64,000 bases of DNA from Pareuzebyella sediminis (GTDB taxonomy: Bacteria > Bacteroidota > Bacteroidia > Flavobacteriales > Flavobacteriaceae): contig NZ_VTZS01000003.1 of NCBI RefSeq assembly GCF_008367235.1, forward strand, positions 248,001-312,000. Direction: 5' to 3'. Below the pieces are notes generated by a model. It saw nothing but the letters and a program-made list of their open reading frames with translations. It was not told where the DNA came from and searched no databases. The stretch's first letter is position 1, and the number at the start of each line of letters is the position of its first letter. A program made the translations under genes and the position numbers. Positions 9,106 to 18,853 of the stretch are shown piece after piece.

Positions 9106-9879
9106 ATGAAATTTCAATCAATGCTTTGGCCATCGATACTGATCTGCACTATTGGAACGTCCCAATTAAAGGAAGTGGAAACTGGAGTTTACAAGTGGAA
9201 CGAACTGCCTAAAAAGGAAAGTCCCGAACGCATAAGTCGTAAAATTCTAGAGGGCTATTCGCCACATTTTAGCTTTTTTGAAATCCATGCGACCACTCAG
9301 GCAAAAGGGGCTAAGCCTGCAGCTCCGCATACCCAGAAGAACATTGAAGAGCTGATTGTCGTGAAAGAGGGGCAAATGAAAATGACGATTGACGGAGAAA
9401 GTAAAATACTAAGTGCCGGTAGTGTAGTATTGATTCCCCCGCTTACGGAGCAATCTATGGAAAATGTCGGTGATGGCGAACTGACCTATTACGTTATCAT
9501 GTTTACCGCGAATGAGCCTATGGACATGGAGAGAAGTAAAAAAGCAGGTCATCAATTGTTTCTGGAATCCTCGTCTTTAAAATCGAAAGAAACCAAGAAA
9601 GGAAGTAGCACCCCATATTTTGAAAGGCCCTCAGCCATGTGTAAAAAATTCGAAATGCATGCCACGCAATTGAATGGAAAAGGACCAAGCCATGAGCCCC
9701 ATTCACACTTAGATTCCGAACTAATAATCGTAGTGGAAGGTCAGACCCAAATGACCATAAACAATAAAAACTATACGGGCGAAACGGGCGATGTTTATTT
9801 CATCAGGTCGAACGACTTTCATGGTATCTCGAATATAGGTGATCAACCTTGCCGCTACTATGCCATCCGCTGGCATTAG
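9106..9879 (+). CDS. Exported bicupin protein
   Basis: A 257-aa protein with two cupin barrels, taken from the ATG at 9106. The longer frame from 9055 adds 17 residues ahead of what looks like a signal peptide (MKFQSMLWPSILICTIG), so the internal start is preferred. Cupin 1 (about 70-145 of this protein) has the P-H-T-Q then E-E-L-I-V-V-x-E-G pattern. Cupin 2 (about 185-255) has EPHSH-LDSELIIVVEG, then a late His (NDFHGIS) for metal binding. Cytoplasmic relatives include bicupin isomerases and ureidoglycine aminohydrolase, but an exported form suggests sugar or polysaccharide work. Function is unassigned. Convergent with the SulP gene. Confidence 0.8.
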   Translation: MKFQSMLWPSILICTIGTSQLKEVETGVYKWNELPKKESPERISRKILEGYSPHFSFFEIHATTQAKGAKPAAPHTQKNIEELIVVKEGQMKMTIDGESKILSAGSVVLIPPLTEQSMENVGDGELTYYVIMFTANEPMDMERSKKAGHQLFLESSSLKSKETKKGSSTPYFERPSAMCKKFEMHATQLNGKGPSHEPHSHLDSELIIVVEGQTQMTINNKNYTGETGDVYFIRSNDFHGISNIGDQPCRYYAIRWH

Positions 9880-9903
9880 CACGATTTGTAAATTGGTATC
9901 GCA

Positions 9904-11487
9904 CTATAAAGTAGGCTTATCAACCATCACTTTATAGGTAGGATCTTCCAAGACGTTGACATCGATAATATCTTCGGCGTTTTTCAGCAGACGGACGCAG
10001 TCTTTACTCAAATGCCTTAAATGTACTTTCTTGCCGGCTTTATTATAACGTTCCGTTATTTTGTTCAAGGCTTCAATACCTGACATGTCGGCCACACGGC
10101 TTTCCTTAAAATCGATGATGACCTCATTGGGATCATTCTGTACGTCGAATTTCTCACCAAAGAGGGTAGTTGACCCAAAGAAGAGTGGACCGTAAATCTC
10201 ATAATGCTTCACTCCATTCTCATCAATACGCTTACGCGCCCGAATACGTTTCGCATTCTCCCAGGAATAGGCTAGCGCGGAGATAATTACACCCAGCAAG
10301 ACGGCCACGGCCAAATTATGTGTTACCGCAGTAATTAAAGTGACCAAAACCATGACAACCACATCTGATTTTGGCATTTTGCCAAAGGTCTTGAAACTGG
10401 CCCATTCAAAAGTTCCTATGGCCACCATAAACATTAGGCCGACCAAGGCAGCCATTGGTAACCGTTCTATGAGACTCGAACCAAACATTATGAAGACCAA
10501 AAGCATCACCGCAGCAGTAATTCCAGAGAGTCTTGCCCGTGCCCCTGAAGAAGTATTTATTAAGCTTTGACCAATCATTGCACAGCCTCCCATACCCGAC
10601 AGAAAACCGGAAAAGATATTCGCCGTACCCTGAGCTACGCATTCTTTATTTCCACTACCTCGGGTTTCTGTAATTTCATCGATAATGTTCAAGGTCAAAA
10701 GACTTTCGATCAATCCTACTCCTGCCACAATCGCTGCGTAAGGAAAGATTATTTTAATCGTTTCAAGCGTAAATGGTATGTCAGGAATAGAGAGTGGCGG
10801 AAACCCACCGCTGATACTTTCGCCTTCCCTTATGGTATCGGCAACGGTAAGTGTATCAATGCCAAAACCAATTACTATCCCAGAAACCACGATGATGGCC
10901 AATAATGAAGAAGGAACAGCTTTGGTCAATTTTGGAAAACCCCAAATAATGAACATGGTCAAAAGTGTAAGCCCTATCATGACTAACATAGGCATCCCTG
11001 TCAATAACTGATCCGTACCTTTTTGGTAAAAATTTGGAAACTGTGCCATGAAAATTATAATGGCCAAACCATTCACGAAACCGAACATCACCGGATGGGG
11101 TACTAACCTTATAAATTTACCTAAACGCAGTACCCCGGCCAAAATCTGCAAGGTGCCCGCAATAATGACCGTAGCAAAAACGTAATGCAAGATCGTCTCT
11201 GGTTCTATCCCCGGAAAATTCCGTTTTAATTCAAGAATTAATCCCACAAAAATGACCGCTACAGCTCCTGTTGCCCCTGAAATCATACCAGGTCGACCTC
11301 CTAAAATAGAAGTTATCAAACACAGTACAAAGGCCGCATACAAGCCGGTTAAAGGTGAAAAGCCTGGAATGAGGGCGAAAGCAATGGCTTCTGGCACTAA
11401 CGCCAGGGCTACGGTCAACCCGGAAAGGATTTCGGTCTTGTAGTCGACTTTCTGCCTAAAATCAAACAAATTCAGGTATTTCTTCAC
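9904..11487 (-). CDS. SulP-family inorganic anion transporter with STAS domain
   Basis: A 527-aa inner-membrane transporter of the SulP (SLC26) family. About 12-14 hydrophobic segments fill residues 15-400. The family's N-terminal signature ALVPEAIAFALIPGF lies at about 30-44. The C-terminal STAS domain (about 430-520) contains FKESRVADMSGIEAL, its nucleotide-binding-type loop. Members carry sulfate, bicarbonate or other anions, usually with Na+ or H+. Two further SulP genes sit in the carbonic anhydrase cluster near 51-57 kb; this copy has no such partner, so bicarbonate and sulfate are both possible. It has its own TATTTTTG -7 box. Confidence 0.93.
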   Translation of the reverse strand: MKKYLNLFDFRQKVDYKTEILSGLTVALALVPEAIAFALIPGFSPLTGLYAAFVLCLITSILGGRPGMISGATGAVAVIFVGLILELKRNFPGIEPETILHYVFATVIIAGTLQILAGVLRLGKFIRLVPHPVMFGFVNGLAIIIFMAQFPNFYQKGTDQLLTGMPMLVMIGLTLLTMFIIWGFPKLTKAVPSSLLAIIVVSGIVIGFGIDTLTVADTIREGESISGGFPPLSIPDIPFTLETIKIIFPYAAIVAGVGLIESLLTLNIIDEITETRGSGNKECVAQGTANIFSGFLSGMGGCAMIGQSLINTSSGARARLSGITAAVMLLVFIMFGSSLIERLPMAALVGLMFMVAIGTFEWASFKTFGKMPKSDVVVMVLVTLITAVTHNLAVAVLLGVIISALAYSWENAKRIRARKRIDENGVKHYEIYGPLFFGSTTLFGEKFDVQNDPNEVIIDFKESRVADMSGIEALNKITERYNKAGKKVHLRHLSKDCVRLLKNAEDIIDVNVLEDPTYKVMVDKPTL

Positions 11488-11919
11488 AGCATTAAGATTT
11501 TAAGCGCGCAAAAATAGGGCAAATTAGACTTTAAGCCTAAAGAAGTGACCGAAATCACCCGGTTTCGGAGAAATATACTCTATCGTGCGCCAGTATATAG
11601 TCTAAACCATCGTCAAGAATTAAACAAGATATTCGCTTGATACGACCAGACTTAGGGCCTCACCCACTTTTGATCTCAAAAAGCTTTTCTCCCGGCTCCC
11701 TAAGGTGGCAGTTTCTTATTTAGCTGGTTCCCAATCCTAGGACTTACGCGAGAGGTATACCCATGTCGGATCCACAATGTCGGATTACCATAAAACTTGT
11801 ATTGCGTTATTAAAGAAACCGTCACAGCAACCCTCTATGGTTAATATCGTTTAAATTGTAGGATACCTTTTTAAGGCACACGGGAAATAACGTTAACCTT
11901 TTCCCAAACAAAGTAGACT
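11488..11919. other. Intergenic region between divergent SulP and DUF421 genes
   Basis: A 432-base divergent spacer that should hold promoters for both flanking genes. Besides the SulP -7 box at 11509 I see no ORF of protein-like character, no strong inverted repeat and no RNA motif I recognise. Confidence 0.5.
11509..11516 (-). promoter_or_regulatory. Candidate -7 box for the SulP gene
   Basis: On the minus strand the site reads TATTTTTG, an exact TAnnTTTG match, 22 bases before the ATG at 11487. Confidence 0.45.
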
Positions 11920-12441
11920 ATGGAGATTTTCTCACTTTTAGATTTATCTACGGTACTTCAAATGGTGTTAGCGGCCGTTTGTATTTACTTTTACATTATG
12001 CTGGTTACCCGATTCGCCGGCAAGAGAACATTTGCCAAAATGACAAGCTTCGACTTTGCAGTCACTATAGCGATGGGATCCATCTTGGCAGACGCCGTGA
12101 ATAAACCCATATCCAATCTAATGCCTGCATTTGTTTCCTTGGCCCTCTTGGCGGCACTTCAAGTTCTCTTTTCAAAGGTGCTTTCTAGTTCTTCCTCTGC
12201 AGAAAAGTTGTTGACCAATACTCCAATATTGTTAATGAAAGATGGAAAAATATATGAGAAAAACTTAGAAAAGGCCTTGGTTAGCCATGCCGACCTAATG
12301 GCTAAGTTAAGGGAGGCCAATGTTTTACAATTTTCTCAGGTAAAAGCGGTCATTTTCGAAACTACCGGGGATATTTCCGTGCTTCATACCTCGGATATCA
12401 TCGAGATCGATCTAAAAATACTGGAAGATGTAAAGCTCTAA
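11920..12441 (+). CDS. YetF/DUF421 family membrane protein
   Basis: A 173-aa protein with three predicted membrane segments (about 11-30, 45-62, 66-85), followed by a cytosolic YetF-type domain (about 95-170). The motif RFAGKRTFAKMTSFDFAVTI at about 28-47 is the family signature; PILLMKDGKIYEKNLEKA opens the C-terminal domain. Family members are uncharacterised membrane proteins, some linked to spore or stress phenotypes in Bacillus. The length fits the short flavobacterial version. It is separated from its neighbours by long spacers and probably forms a single-gene transcript. Confidence 0.88.
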   Translation: MEIFSLLDLSTVLQMVLAAVCIYFYIMLVTRFAGKRTFAKMTSFDFAVTIAMGSILADAVNKPISNLMPAFVSLALLAALQVLFSKVLSSSSSAEKLLTNTPILLMKDGKIYEKNLEKALVSHADLMAKLREANVLQFSQVKAVIFETTGDISVLHTSDIIEIDLKILEDVKL

Positions 12442-12442
12442 A

Positions 12443-12478
12443 TAAAAAAAACCGCCCCGAACAGTATTGCTCAGGGCG
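12443..12478 (-). terminator. Minus-strand terminator with no annotated gene upstream
   Basis: Read on the minus strand, CGCCCTGAGC pairs with GTTCGGGGCG over 10 bp (two of them G-U) around an AATACT loop, followed by GTTTTTTTT. On the plus strand the two G-U pairs become C-A mismatches and there is no T run, so it acts on minus-strand transcripts. No minus-strand gene lies upstream before gpsA's 5' region, so a short noncoding RNA or antisense transcript is implied. Confidence 0.6.
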
Positions 12479-12795
12479 ATTCCTAACTAAATAACCAACC
12501 AAAAATTTATCTCTGACGTTCTCCGAAACAAATCGGGTCCGATTCTTATCTACCTCGGTTCTATTGTTCGTTAGAACTCCTAATAATAACGACCTGTACT
12601 AGGATATAATTGCTCGACCAACGGTAGCTAATGTTAAAGTTTATGGTATTTTGACGTCATCACTGTCATACATCGAGCCATACATCTATAACGTACACCA
12701 AACCATCAGAATATGGCTATTTAATTGATTAATTTTACAAATCGATTGTATATTTTCTATCAAACGACGTGCGCTCTTGCTGTTAAGGGGAGAAC
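12479..12795. other. Spacer; possible minus-strand small RNA and gpsA leader
   Basis: No convincing ORF on either strand. The longest minus-strand candidates encode 10-15 residues. The minus-strand sequence just before the terminator contains a GGTTGGTTATTTAGTTAGG stretch resembling that before the terminator at 27772-27850. Upstream control of gpsA must also lie here, but no consensus promoter was seen. Confidence 0.4.
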
Positions 12796-12816
12796 ATGAA
12801 AACAGGGAAAAGATGA
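12796..12816 (+). CDS. Possible six-residue leader ORF before gpsA
   Basis: ATG at 12796 encodes M-K-T-G-K-R and stops with a TGA that overlaps the gpsA ATG (ATGA). It is preceded by AGGGGAGAA, a good purine-rich ribosome site. Such overlap can couple translation, but the peptide is too short to judge on composition. Confidence 0.25.
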   Translation: MKTGKR

Positions 12817-13808
12817 CTAAAAAATTCGCAGTTTTTGGAGGAGGAAGTTGGGCTACCGCCATTGTAAAGATGCTCTGTGTCAATCAAGATCAAGTAGGAT
12901 GGTATATGCGAAATACTGATGCCGTTGGCTTTATTAATATTAAGAAACACAATCCGAATTACCTGACATCGGTAACCTTTGACACCAAGCAACTCGCACT
13001 GACTGATGATATTAACGAAGCAGTATCCGGAGCCGATATATTAATATTTGCCATTCCCTCTGCCTTTTTGGGCAGCGAATTGGAGAAATTGACGGTACCA
13101 TTAGAGGAAAAAATCGTTTTCTCGGCAATTAAGGGGATTGTACCTGAAACCGGATTGATTGTTGGCGAGCACTTTCATGAAAAATACAAGATTCCCTTCA
13201 AAAATATCGGGGTAATCACGGGGCCCTGTCATGCTGAAGAAGTAGCCCTCGAACGTCTATCCTATTTGACCATTGCCTGTGCCGATACCGAAAAAGCCAA
13301 GTATATGGCCAAAAATCTCGAAAGCAGCTATATCAAAACGAAAGTAACCAAAGACATCATCGGTACGGAATATGCCGCCATGCTTAAAAATATCTATGCA
13401 ATTGCCGCAGGTATTGCCCATGGCCTAGGTTACGGCGACAATTTTCAAAGCGTTTTGATGAGCAATGCCATTCGAGAGATGAAGCGCTTTACCAAGCGCA
13501 TTCATAAAATAGACCGTAATATCAATGATTCGGCCTATTTGGGCGATCTTTTAGTTACGGGCTATTCTACTTTCAGCCGAAACCGGATGTTTGGCAACAT
13601 GATTGGCAAAGGCTACACCGTTAAAAGTGCGCAGATGGAAATGAGCATGGTCGCCGAGGGCTACTATGCCACCAAAAGTGCCTACGATATCAAATCGAAG
13701 TTCGAAAAAAAGGTCAGAACTCCTATAATTAACGCTGTCTATGAGGTTCTATATGAGGGTAAAAATCCAAAAAAGGTATTTGCCAAGTTGACCGATAAAT
13801 TGAACTAA
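12813..13808 (+). CDS. gpsA: Glycerol-3-phosphate dehydrogenase [NAD(P)+]
   Basis: A 331-aa cytosolic enzyme reducing dihydroxyacetone phosphate to sn-glycerol 3-phosphate for phospholipid synthesis. The ATG at 12813 is chosen because the Rossmann motif GGGSWA (9-14) should start close to the N-terminus; the TTG-initiated extension adds 12 unlikely residues. Also visible are ITGPCHAEEV (about 135-144) and the Lys-bearing segment GTEYAAMLKNIYAIAAG (about 182-198), where the Lys is catalytic in the family. It ends two bases from the stop of glpD on the opposite strand, so synthesis and breakdown of glycerol 3-phosphate are encoded tail-to-tail. Confidence 0.95.
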   Translation: MTKKFAVFGGGSWATAIVKMLCVNQDQVGWYMRNTDAVGFINIKKHNPNYLTSVTFDTKQLALTDDINEAVSGADILIFAIPSAFLGSELEKLTVPLEEKIVFSAIKGIVPETGLIVGEHFHEKYKIPFKNIGVITGPCHAEEVALERLSYLTIACADTEKAKYMAKNLESSYIKTKVTKDIIGTEYAAMLKNIYAIAAGIAHGLGYGDNFQSVLMSNAIREMKRFTKRIHKIDRNINDSAYLGDLLVTGYSTFSRNRMFGNMIGKGYTVKSAQMEMSMVAEGYYATKSAYDIKSKFEKKVRTPIINAVYEVLYEGKNPKKVFAKLTDKLN

Positions 13809-13810
13809 GC

Positions 13811-15478
13811 CTATACCCGGTCCATAGAAAAATTGGAATGCTCGTTGAGTTCGTGATTTAAGGTTTCTTTCCATTCCAGAACCTGCTGGTCATCGAGTTT
13901 AAAACGTCTTTTGAACTCGTCTAAAACAGGATCCATTAAATTTCGAACGCTATCGATATCAAAGTAGAGCCTTCCCGTTCTTCGAATAAAGAAATCCATT
14001 GGAGTCTGTACCATCTCGTAATCGATTCCGAATTGTAGTTCCGCCTTGACCATTCGTATATAGATATCTTCTTTGTTTAATGTATCGTATATATCTAAAA
14101 TTGTCTCGGTCTGTTTACCATATGTAGTCACCAAAGACCAGGCGTCATATTCTTCAAAACCTTCTCCTTTGATTCGTTCATAGACTTCGGAAATATACTT
14201 TTGGACGTTCTTGAACTTTTTAAAATCTACGTTTCCACACAAAGGAATTTTATCCGTGTAGCATTCCTTAAGCTCAGTACCATAATCATCTTCCATTTTC
14301 TCGGCGATACGGTTGACCACGCGTTCGGCCATTTTTCGATACCCTGTCAACTTACCGCCGGCAATACTGATCAGGCCAGTATCAGACGTAAAGATTTCAT
14401 CCTTTCGCGAGAGTTCCGAAGCCGATTTTCCCTCTTCATGAATCAATGGCCTCAGGCCCGCCCAGGAAGAAATGATATCTTCCATTTCGAGATTTATTTT
14501 AGGAAACATATTATTTACGGCAGACAATAGATAAATCGCATCGGCCAGGTCAACGCGTACATTGTCTTTATCTTTGTTAAAATTGGTGTCGGTAGTGCCT
14601 ACATAGGTAATTTTTCCTCTCGGAATAGCGAACATCATACGGCCATCAGGTATATCAAAATACACCGAATGTTTCACTGGAAGTTTTGCATGAGGAAAAA
14701 CGAGGTGAACCCCTTTTGTCAGGTGTAGTTGCTTGCCTTTCTTGGAGTTGTTGACATTTCGCAGATCATCGACCCACGGGCCGGCCGCACTTATAACGTA
14801 TTTAGATGTTATATCAAACGCTCGGCCCGTTAGCACATCTTTAACCTTTACGCCACAAACTTTTTCTTCGGTATATAGAAAATCTTCTACTCGGGCATAG
14901 TTTAATGCGGTCGCACCGAAAGAAAGACTCGTCTTGATATTTTCCAACGTCAGGCGGGCGTCATCCGTTCTGTATTCTGCATAATAGCCCGCACCTTTAA
15001 GAATCTTCTTGGGCAGGAGGGGCTCTAACTTCTTAGCCTCCTTTTTTTCGAGCATTTTACGTTTATCATCCCCTGTGACCTGGGCGAGAATATCGTAAAC
15101 CTTCAAGCCGATAGAGGTCAACCATTTGCCGTACGAACCGTTTTCTATTAGCGGCAATAGCATTTTTTCAGGGAGTACAAGGTGTGGGGCTAATTTATGA
15201 ACGATTGCCCTTTCGGAACCGACCTCCTTGACCAACCAAAAATCAAATTGTTTTAGATACCGAAGCCCCCCATGAATAAGTTTGGTAGATTTACTGCTGG
15301 TGCCGGAGGCAAAATCACCTTTTTCGACCAAGGCCACTTTTAATCCTCGAGAAGCGGCATCAAGGGCTATTCCTCCCCCGGTAATTCCCCCACCGATAAC
15401 AACAAGGTCAAATGTGCCCTTGGCGAGATTCTCTATAATCTTTGTTCGCTCTAAATTTGAAAATCTTATATTTTCCAC
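13811..15478 (-). CDS. glpD: FAD-dependent glycerol-3-phosphate dehydrogenase
   Basis: A 555-aa membrane-associated flavoprotein oxidising glycerol 3-phosphate to dihydroxyacetone phosphate and feeding electrons to quinone. The FAD Rossmann loop VIGGGITGGGIALDAASRGL is near 27-46, the family motif GTSSKSTKLIHGGLRYL near 59-75, and a second flavin segment TGLISIAGGKLTGYRKMAERV about 365-385. A helical C-terminal domain follows, typical of bacterial GlpD/GlpO. It lies 13 bases downstream of glpK in one operon. No GlpF channel is present in the window. Its 3' end is only two bases from gpsA. Confidence 0.95.
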   Translation of the reverse strand: MENIRFSNLERTKIIENLAKGTFDLVVIGGGITGGGIALDAASRGLKVALVEKGDFASGTSSKSTKLIHGGLRYLKQFDFWLVKEVGSERAIVHKLAPHLVLPEKMLLPLIENGSYGKWLTSIGLKVYDILAQVTGDDKRKMLEKKEAKKLEPLLPKKILKGAGYYAEYRTDDARLTLENIKTSLSFGATALNYARVEDFLYTEEKVCGVKVKDVLTGRAFDITSKYVISAAGPWVDDLRNVNNSKKGKQLHLTKGVHLVFPHAKLPVKHSVYFDIPDGRMMFAIPRGKITYVGTTDTNFNKDKDNVRVDLADAIYLLSAVNNMFPKINLEMEDIISSWAGLRPLIHEEGKSASELSRKDEIFTSDTGLISIAGGKLTGYRKMAERVVNRIAEKMEDDYGTELKECYTDKIPLCGNVDFKKFKNVQKYISEVYERIKGEGFEEYDAWSLVTTYGKQTETILDIYDTLNKEDIYIRMVKAELQFGIDYEMVQTPMDFFIRRTGRLYFDIDSVRNLMDPVLDEFKRRFKLDDQQVLEWKETLNHELNEHSNFSMDRV

Positions 15479-15491
15479 TTATTTTTTTCTT

Positions 15492-16994
<1,503 letters not shown>

Positions 16995-17072
16995 TTAGAT
17001 TCATCGGTCAAAATCAGGAAGGCCTTGAACAATAATTCTCAGATAGAGCATTGTTTATGTAACCCCTAGCGC

Positions 17073-17096
17073 AATCCTTACTTATTAATAAGGATT
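17073..17096. promoter_or_regulatory. Inverted repeat upstream of glpK (operator candidate)
   Basis: Arms AATCCTTA and TAAGGATT separated by eight bases; the core CTTATTAATAAG (17081-17092) is itself a perfect 12-bp palindrome. It lies 100-123 bases upstream of the glpK ATG and just downstream of a TATATTTA box read on the minus strand, which fits a repressor site. No regulator gene is adjacent. Confidence 0.4.
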
Positions 17097-17113
17097 AATT
17101 TTAGACCCATTGC

Positions 17114-17121
17114 TAAATATA
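17114..17121 (-). promoter_or_regulatory. Candidate -7 box for glpK-glpD
   Basis: Minus-strand TATATTTA differs from TAnnTTTG only at the last base. The predicted start would place the inverted repeat at about +11 to +34 of the leader. Confidence 0.3.
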
Positions 17122-17254
17122 GAATTTAAACGGTCCATTTCAAAGGAGGAAGCCTACGCAATTCTAATCATAATGAAAACTTCACTTCAGGATAGGGCAA
17201 TCACCTTGATTTTAAATTGGCCTAGGGCATTTGAGTAAATAAACAATCGTTCCT

Positions 17255-17443
17255 ATGGCCTTAAAAACTTGGAGCAAACAACACGTAATACTTTACAAGG
17301 TAAAAGGCCATGACTACCAGTACATAGGGGTGCTTTGCATAGAATCTAACCCTTTTATATCAACCCCAAGGATACTTTCTCAAAAAGCTCTCAAGAACTA
17401 TCAATCTTTCAATAAAAGACCGATATCGGTACAAGATAAATAG
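17255..17443 (+). CDS. Possible small hypothetical protein (62 aa)
   Basis: A basic 62-residue frame beginning MALKTWSKQHVILYKVKGHD, ending 11 bases from the convergent monooxygenase gene. No signal, membrane segment or known family. There is no strong ribosome site. Its position tail-to-tail with a real gene and its mixed composition leave it possible, but it may be chance. Confidence 0.25.
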   Translation: MALKTWSKQHVILYKVKGHDYQYIGVLCIESNPFISTPRILSQKALKNYQSFNKRPISVQDK

Positions 17444-17454
17444 AAAACTTTCGA

Positions 17455-17772
17455 TTACTTTTTTTCAGGGGATTTCTCAAAATCGTATTCCCTTTCCACC
17501 AGACAAATACGCACTTTATACCAAGTATACCAATCCTTCATTCCCTTCTGCTGGGCAAAAAGATGGTCGATGTGTGCTTTCCAATTTGCAATGGCTTCCT
17601 TACTTTCCCAATAGCTAACCGTAATACCAATCTCGTTCCTGGCACTTTCGACTCCCAAGAAACCAGGCTGTTCTGCAGCTAATTTTTCCATATTTACGGC
17701 CATTTCATTGTATCCATTTTCATCATTGGTACGGATCGAGGTAAAGATAACAGCGTAATACGGTTTTATCAT
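17455..17772 (-). CDS. Antibiotic biosynthesis monooxygenase (ABM) domain protein
   Basis: A 105-aa single-domain protein of the ABM/YgiN-like dimeric alpha-beta barrel family. The pattern YYAVIFTSIRT, then MEKLAAEQPGFLGVESAR and ITVSYWESKEAIANWKAHIDH is characteristic: the buried PGF-G-E turn and the W-x-S-x-E-A-x-x-x-W helix. Members include haem-degrading and quinol monooxygenases and many proteins of unknown role. The haem-binding residues of IsdG types cannot be confirmed, so a general stress or quinone role is equally likely. Followed at 58 bases by another minus-strand gene upstream. Confidence 0.85.
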   Translation of the reverse strand: MIKPYYAVIFTSIRTNDENGYNEMAVNMEKLAAEQPGFLGVESARNEIGITVSYWESKEAIANWKAHIDHLFAQQKGMKDWYTWYKVRICLVEREYDFEKSPEKK

Positions 17773-17829
17773 TTGTATTTCATAGTTTGGCGAAACTACC
17801 TTTTCTATCCCACAAACCCCTTAAAGCCC

Positions 17830-18186
17830 TCAATCAATATATTCCTTTTCCATAAAGTAGTCGACTATGGCCTCCTTCATTAAGATAGATTGCTCACCCG
17901 GTTTCAATGCAGGTAACACCTCTTTGGTAGTATAGTGAGGCCATCCTTCTTCATCAAAAAATTCAAATTCGTAATAGCCATACGGCTCTAGCAATCGGCA
18001 TATGGCAATATGCATGAGGTCTAGCTTGTCGTCTTTCTTATATCTTCTGTGATACTGCCCTAATTCTTGGATGCCCACTAAGTAAATGATGCCGTCCAAC
18101 TCTAAGGGGTCGCCATCTGAAAACTGTTCTGACAGTTTATTTACCAGTATTTCCCATCGTTTTTTTAAGTGCTCGTCCCTTGACAT
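17830..18186 (-). CDS. Conserved hypothetical protein (118 aa)
   Basis: A 118-residue acidic soluble protein with no signal peptide. It has a helical N-terminus (KKRWEILVNKLSEQF), a central segment DLMHIAICRLLEPYGYYEF, an acidic-aromatic stretch FFDEEGWPHYTT, and a C-terminus PALKPGEQSILMKEAIVDYF. The composition is that of a real cytosolic protein. I recall similar small proteins in Flavobacteriaceae but cannot name a function. It probably shares a transcript with the ABM protein downstream (58-base gap) and is divergent from the CvpA-like gene. Confidence 0.75.
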   Translation of the reverse strand: MSRDEHLKKRWEILVNKLSEQFSDGDPLELDGIIYLVGIQELGQYHRRYKKDDKLDLMHIAICRLLEPYGYYEFEFFDEEGWPHYTTKEVLPALKPGEQSILMKEAIVDYFMEKEYID

Positions 18187-18295
18187 TTATAAACCTTTTT
18201 TAGGTATTGGTGCCGATCGTCATTTTCAAAAAGCCGTTGACTCAAATTCCAAAATTGCAACGCCCAACACCTGTCAAAGGTACAAATCAAAGTCC

Positions 18296-18303
18296 TATAT
18301 TTA
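18296..18303 (+). promoter_or_regulatory. Candidate -7 box for the CvpA-like gene
   Basis: TATATTTA, one mismatch from TAnnTTTG, 16 bases before the ATG at 18319. Confidence 0.3.
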
Positions 18304-18318
18304 CGTAAAGTATTCTAT

Positions 18319-18843
18319 ATGTCATTTCTTGATATTATTCTAGGATTAATGCTTCTTTGGGGCGTGGTTAAAGGCTTTAAAAATGGATTACTGGTTGAAA
18401 TTGCCTCTATTATCGCAATTATTGCGGGTATTTATGGTGCAATTCACTTTTCATACTACGCAGGAGATTATCTGTCACAGCACATGGAATGGGAGGAACG
18501 CTATGTCAATATTGCGGCCTTTGTAATCACTTTTTTAGCCATTGTTTTTATTGTTCATATTGCGGCTCGGTTGCTTACCAAAATTGCCAATTTGGCTATG
18601 CTCGGCCTTTTGAATAAAATTGCCGGGGCTATTTTTGGAGCCCTCAAGGTGGCCATCATTCTAGGGGCATTGTTGATATTCTTTGAACGGGTCAACGAAT
18701 CGGCCGATGTAGTTGAAAATGAAACGATGAACCAATCGGTTCTTTATCGCCCGTTAAAGGAAATCGGTGCATTCGTTTTCAATAGGGTTTTGAGAACGAC
18801 GGAAGAGGTACGCCCAAATAACAATCCTGAAATTATTATTTAA
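18319..18843 (+). CDS. CvpA family membrane protein
   Basis: A 174-aa inner-membrane protein with four predicted membrane segments (about 3-15, 25-45, 64-85, 103-122). The family signatures are visible: DIILGLMLLWGVVKGFKNGL at 5-24 and the amphipathic LNKIAGAIFGALKVAIILG near 93-111. The C-terminal tail is hydrophilic. CvpA proteins were first linked to colicin V production in E. coli; in most bacteria they are thought to serve envelope homeostasis. Convergent with the hydroxyproline pair, with an 11-base spacer. Confidence 0.88.
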   Translation: MSFLDIILGLMLLWGVVKGFKNGLLVEIASIIAIIAGIYGAIHFSYYAGDYLSQHMEWEERYVNIAAFVITFLAIVFIVHIAARLLTKIANLAMLGLLNKIAGAIFGALKVAIILGALLIFFERVNESADVVENETMNQSVLYRPLKEIGAFVFNRVLRTTEEVRPNNNPEIII

Positions 18844-18853
18844 AATTGTTTGT

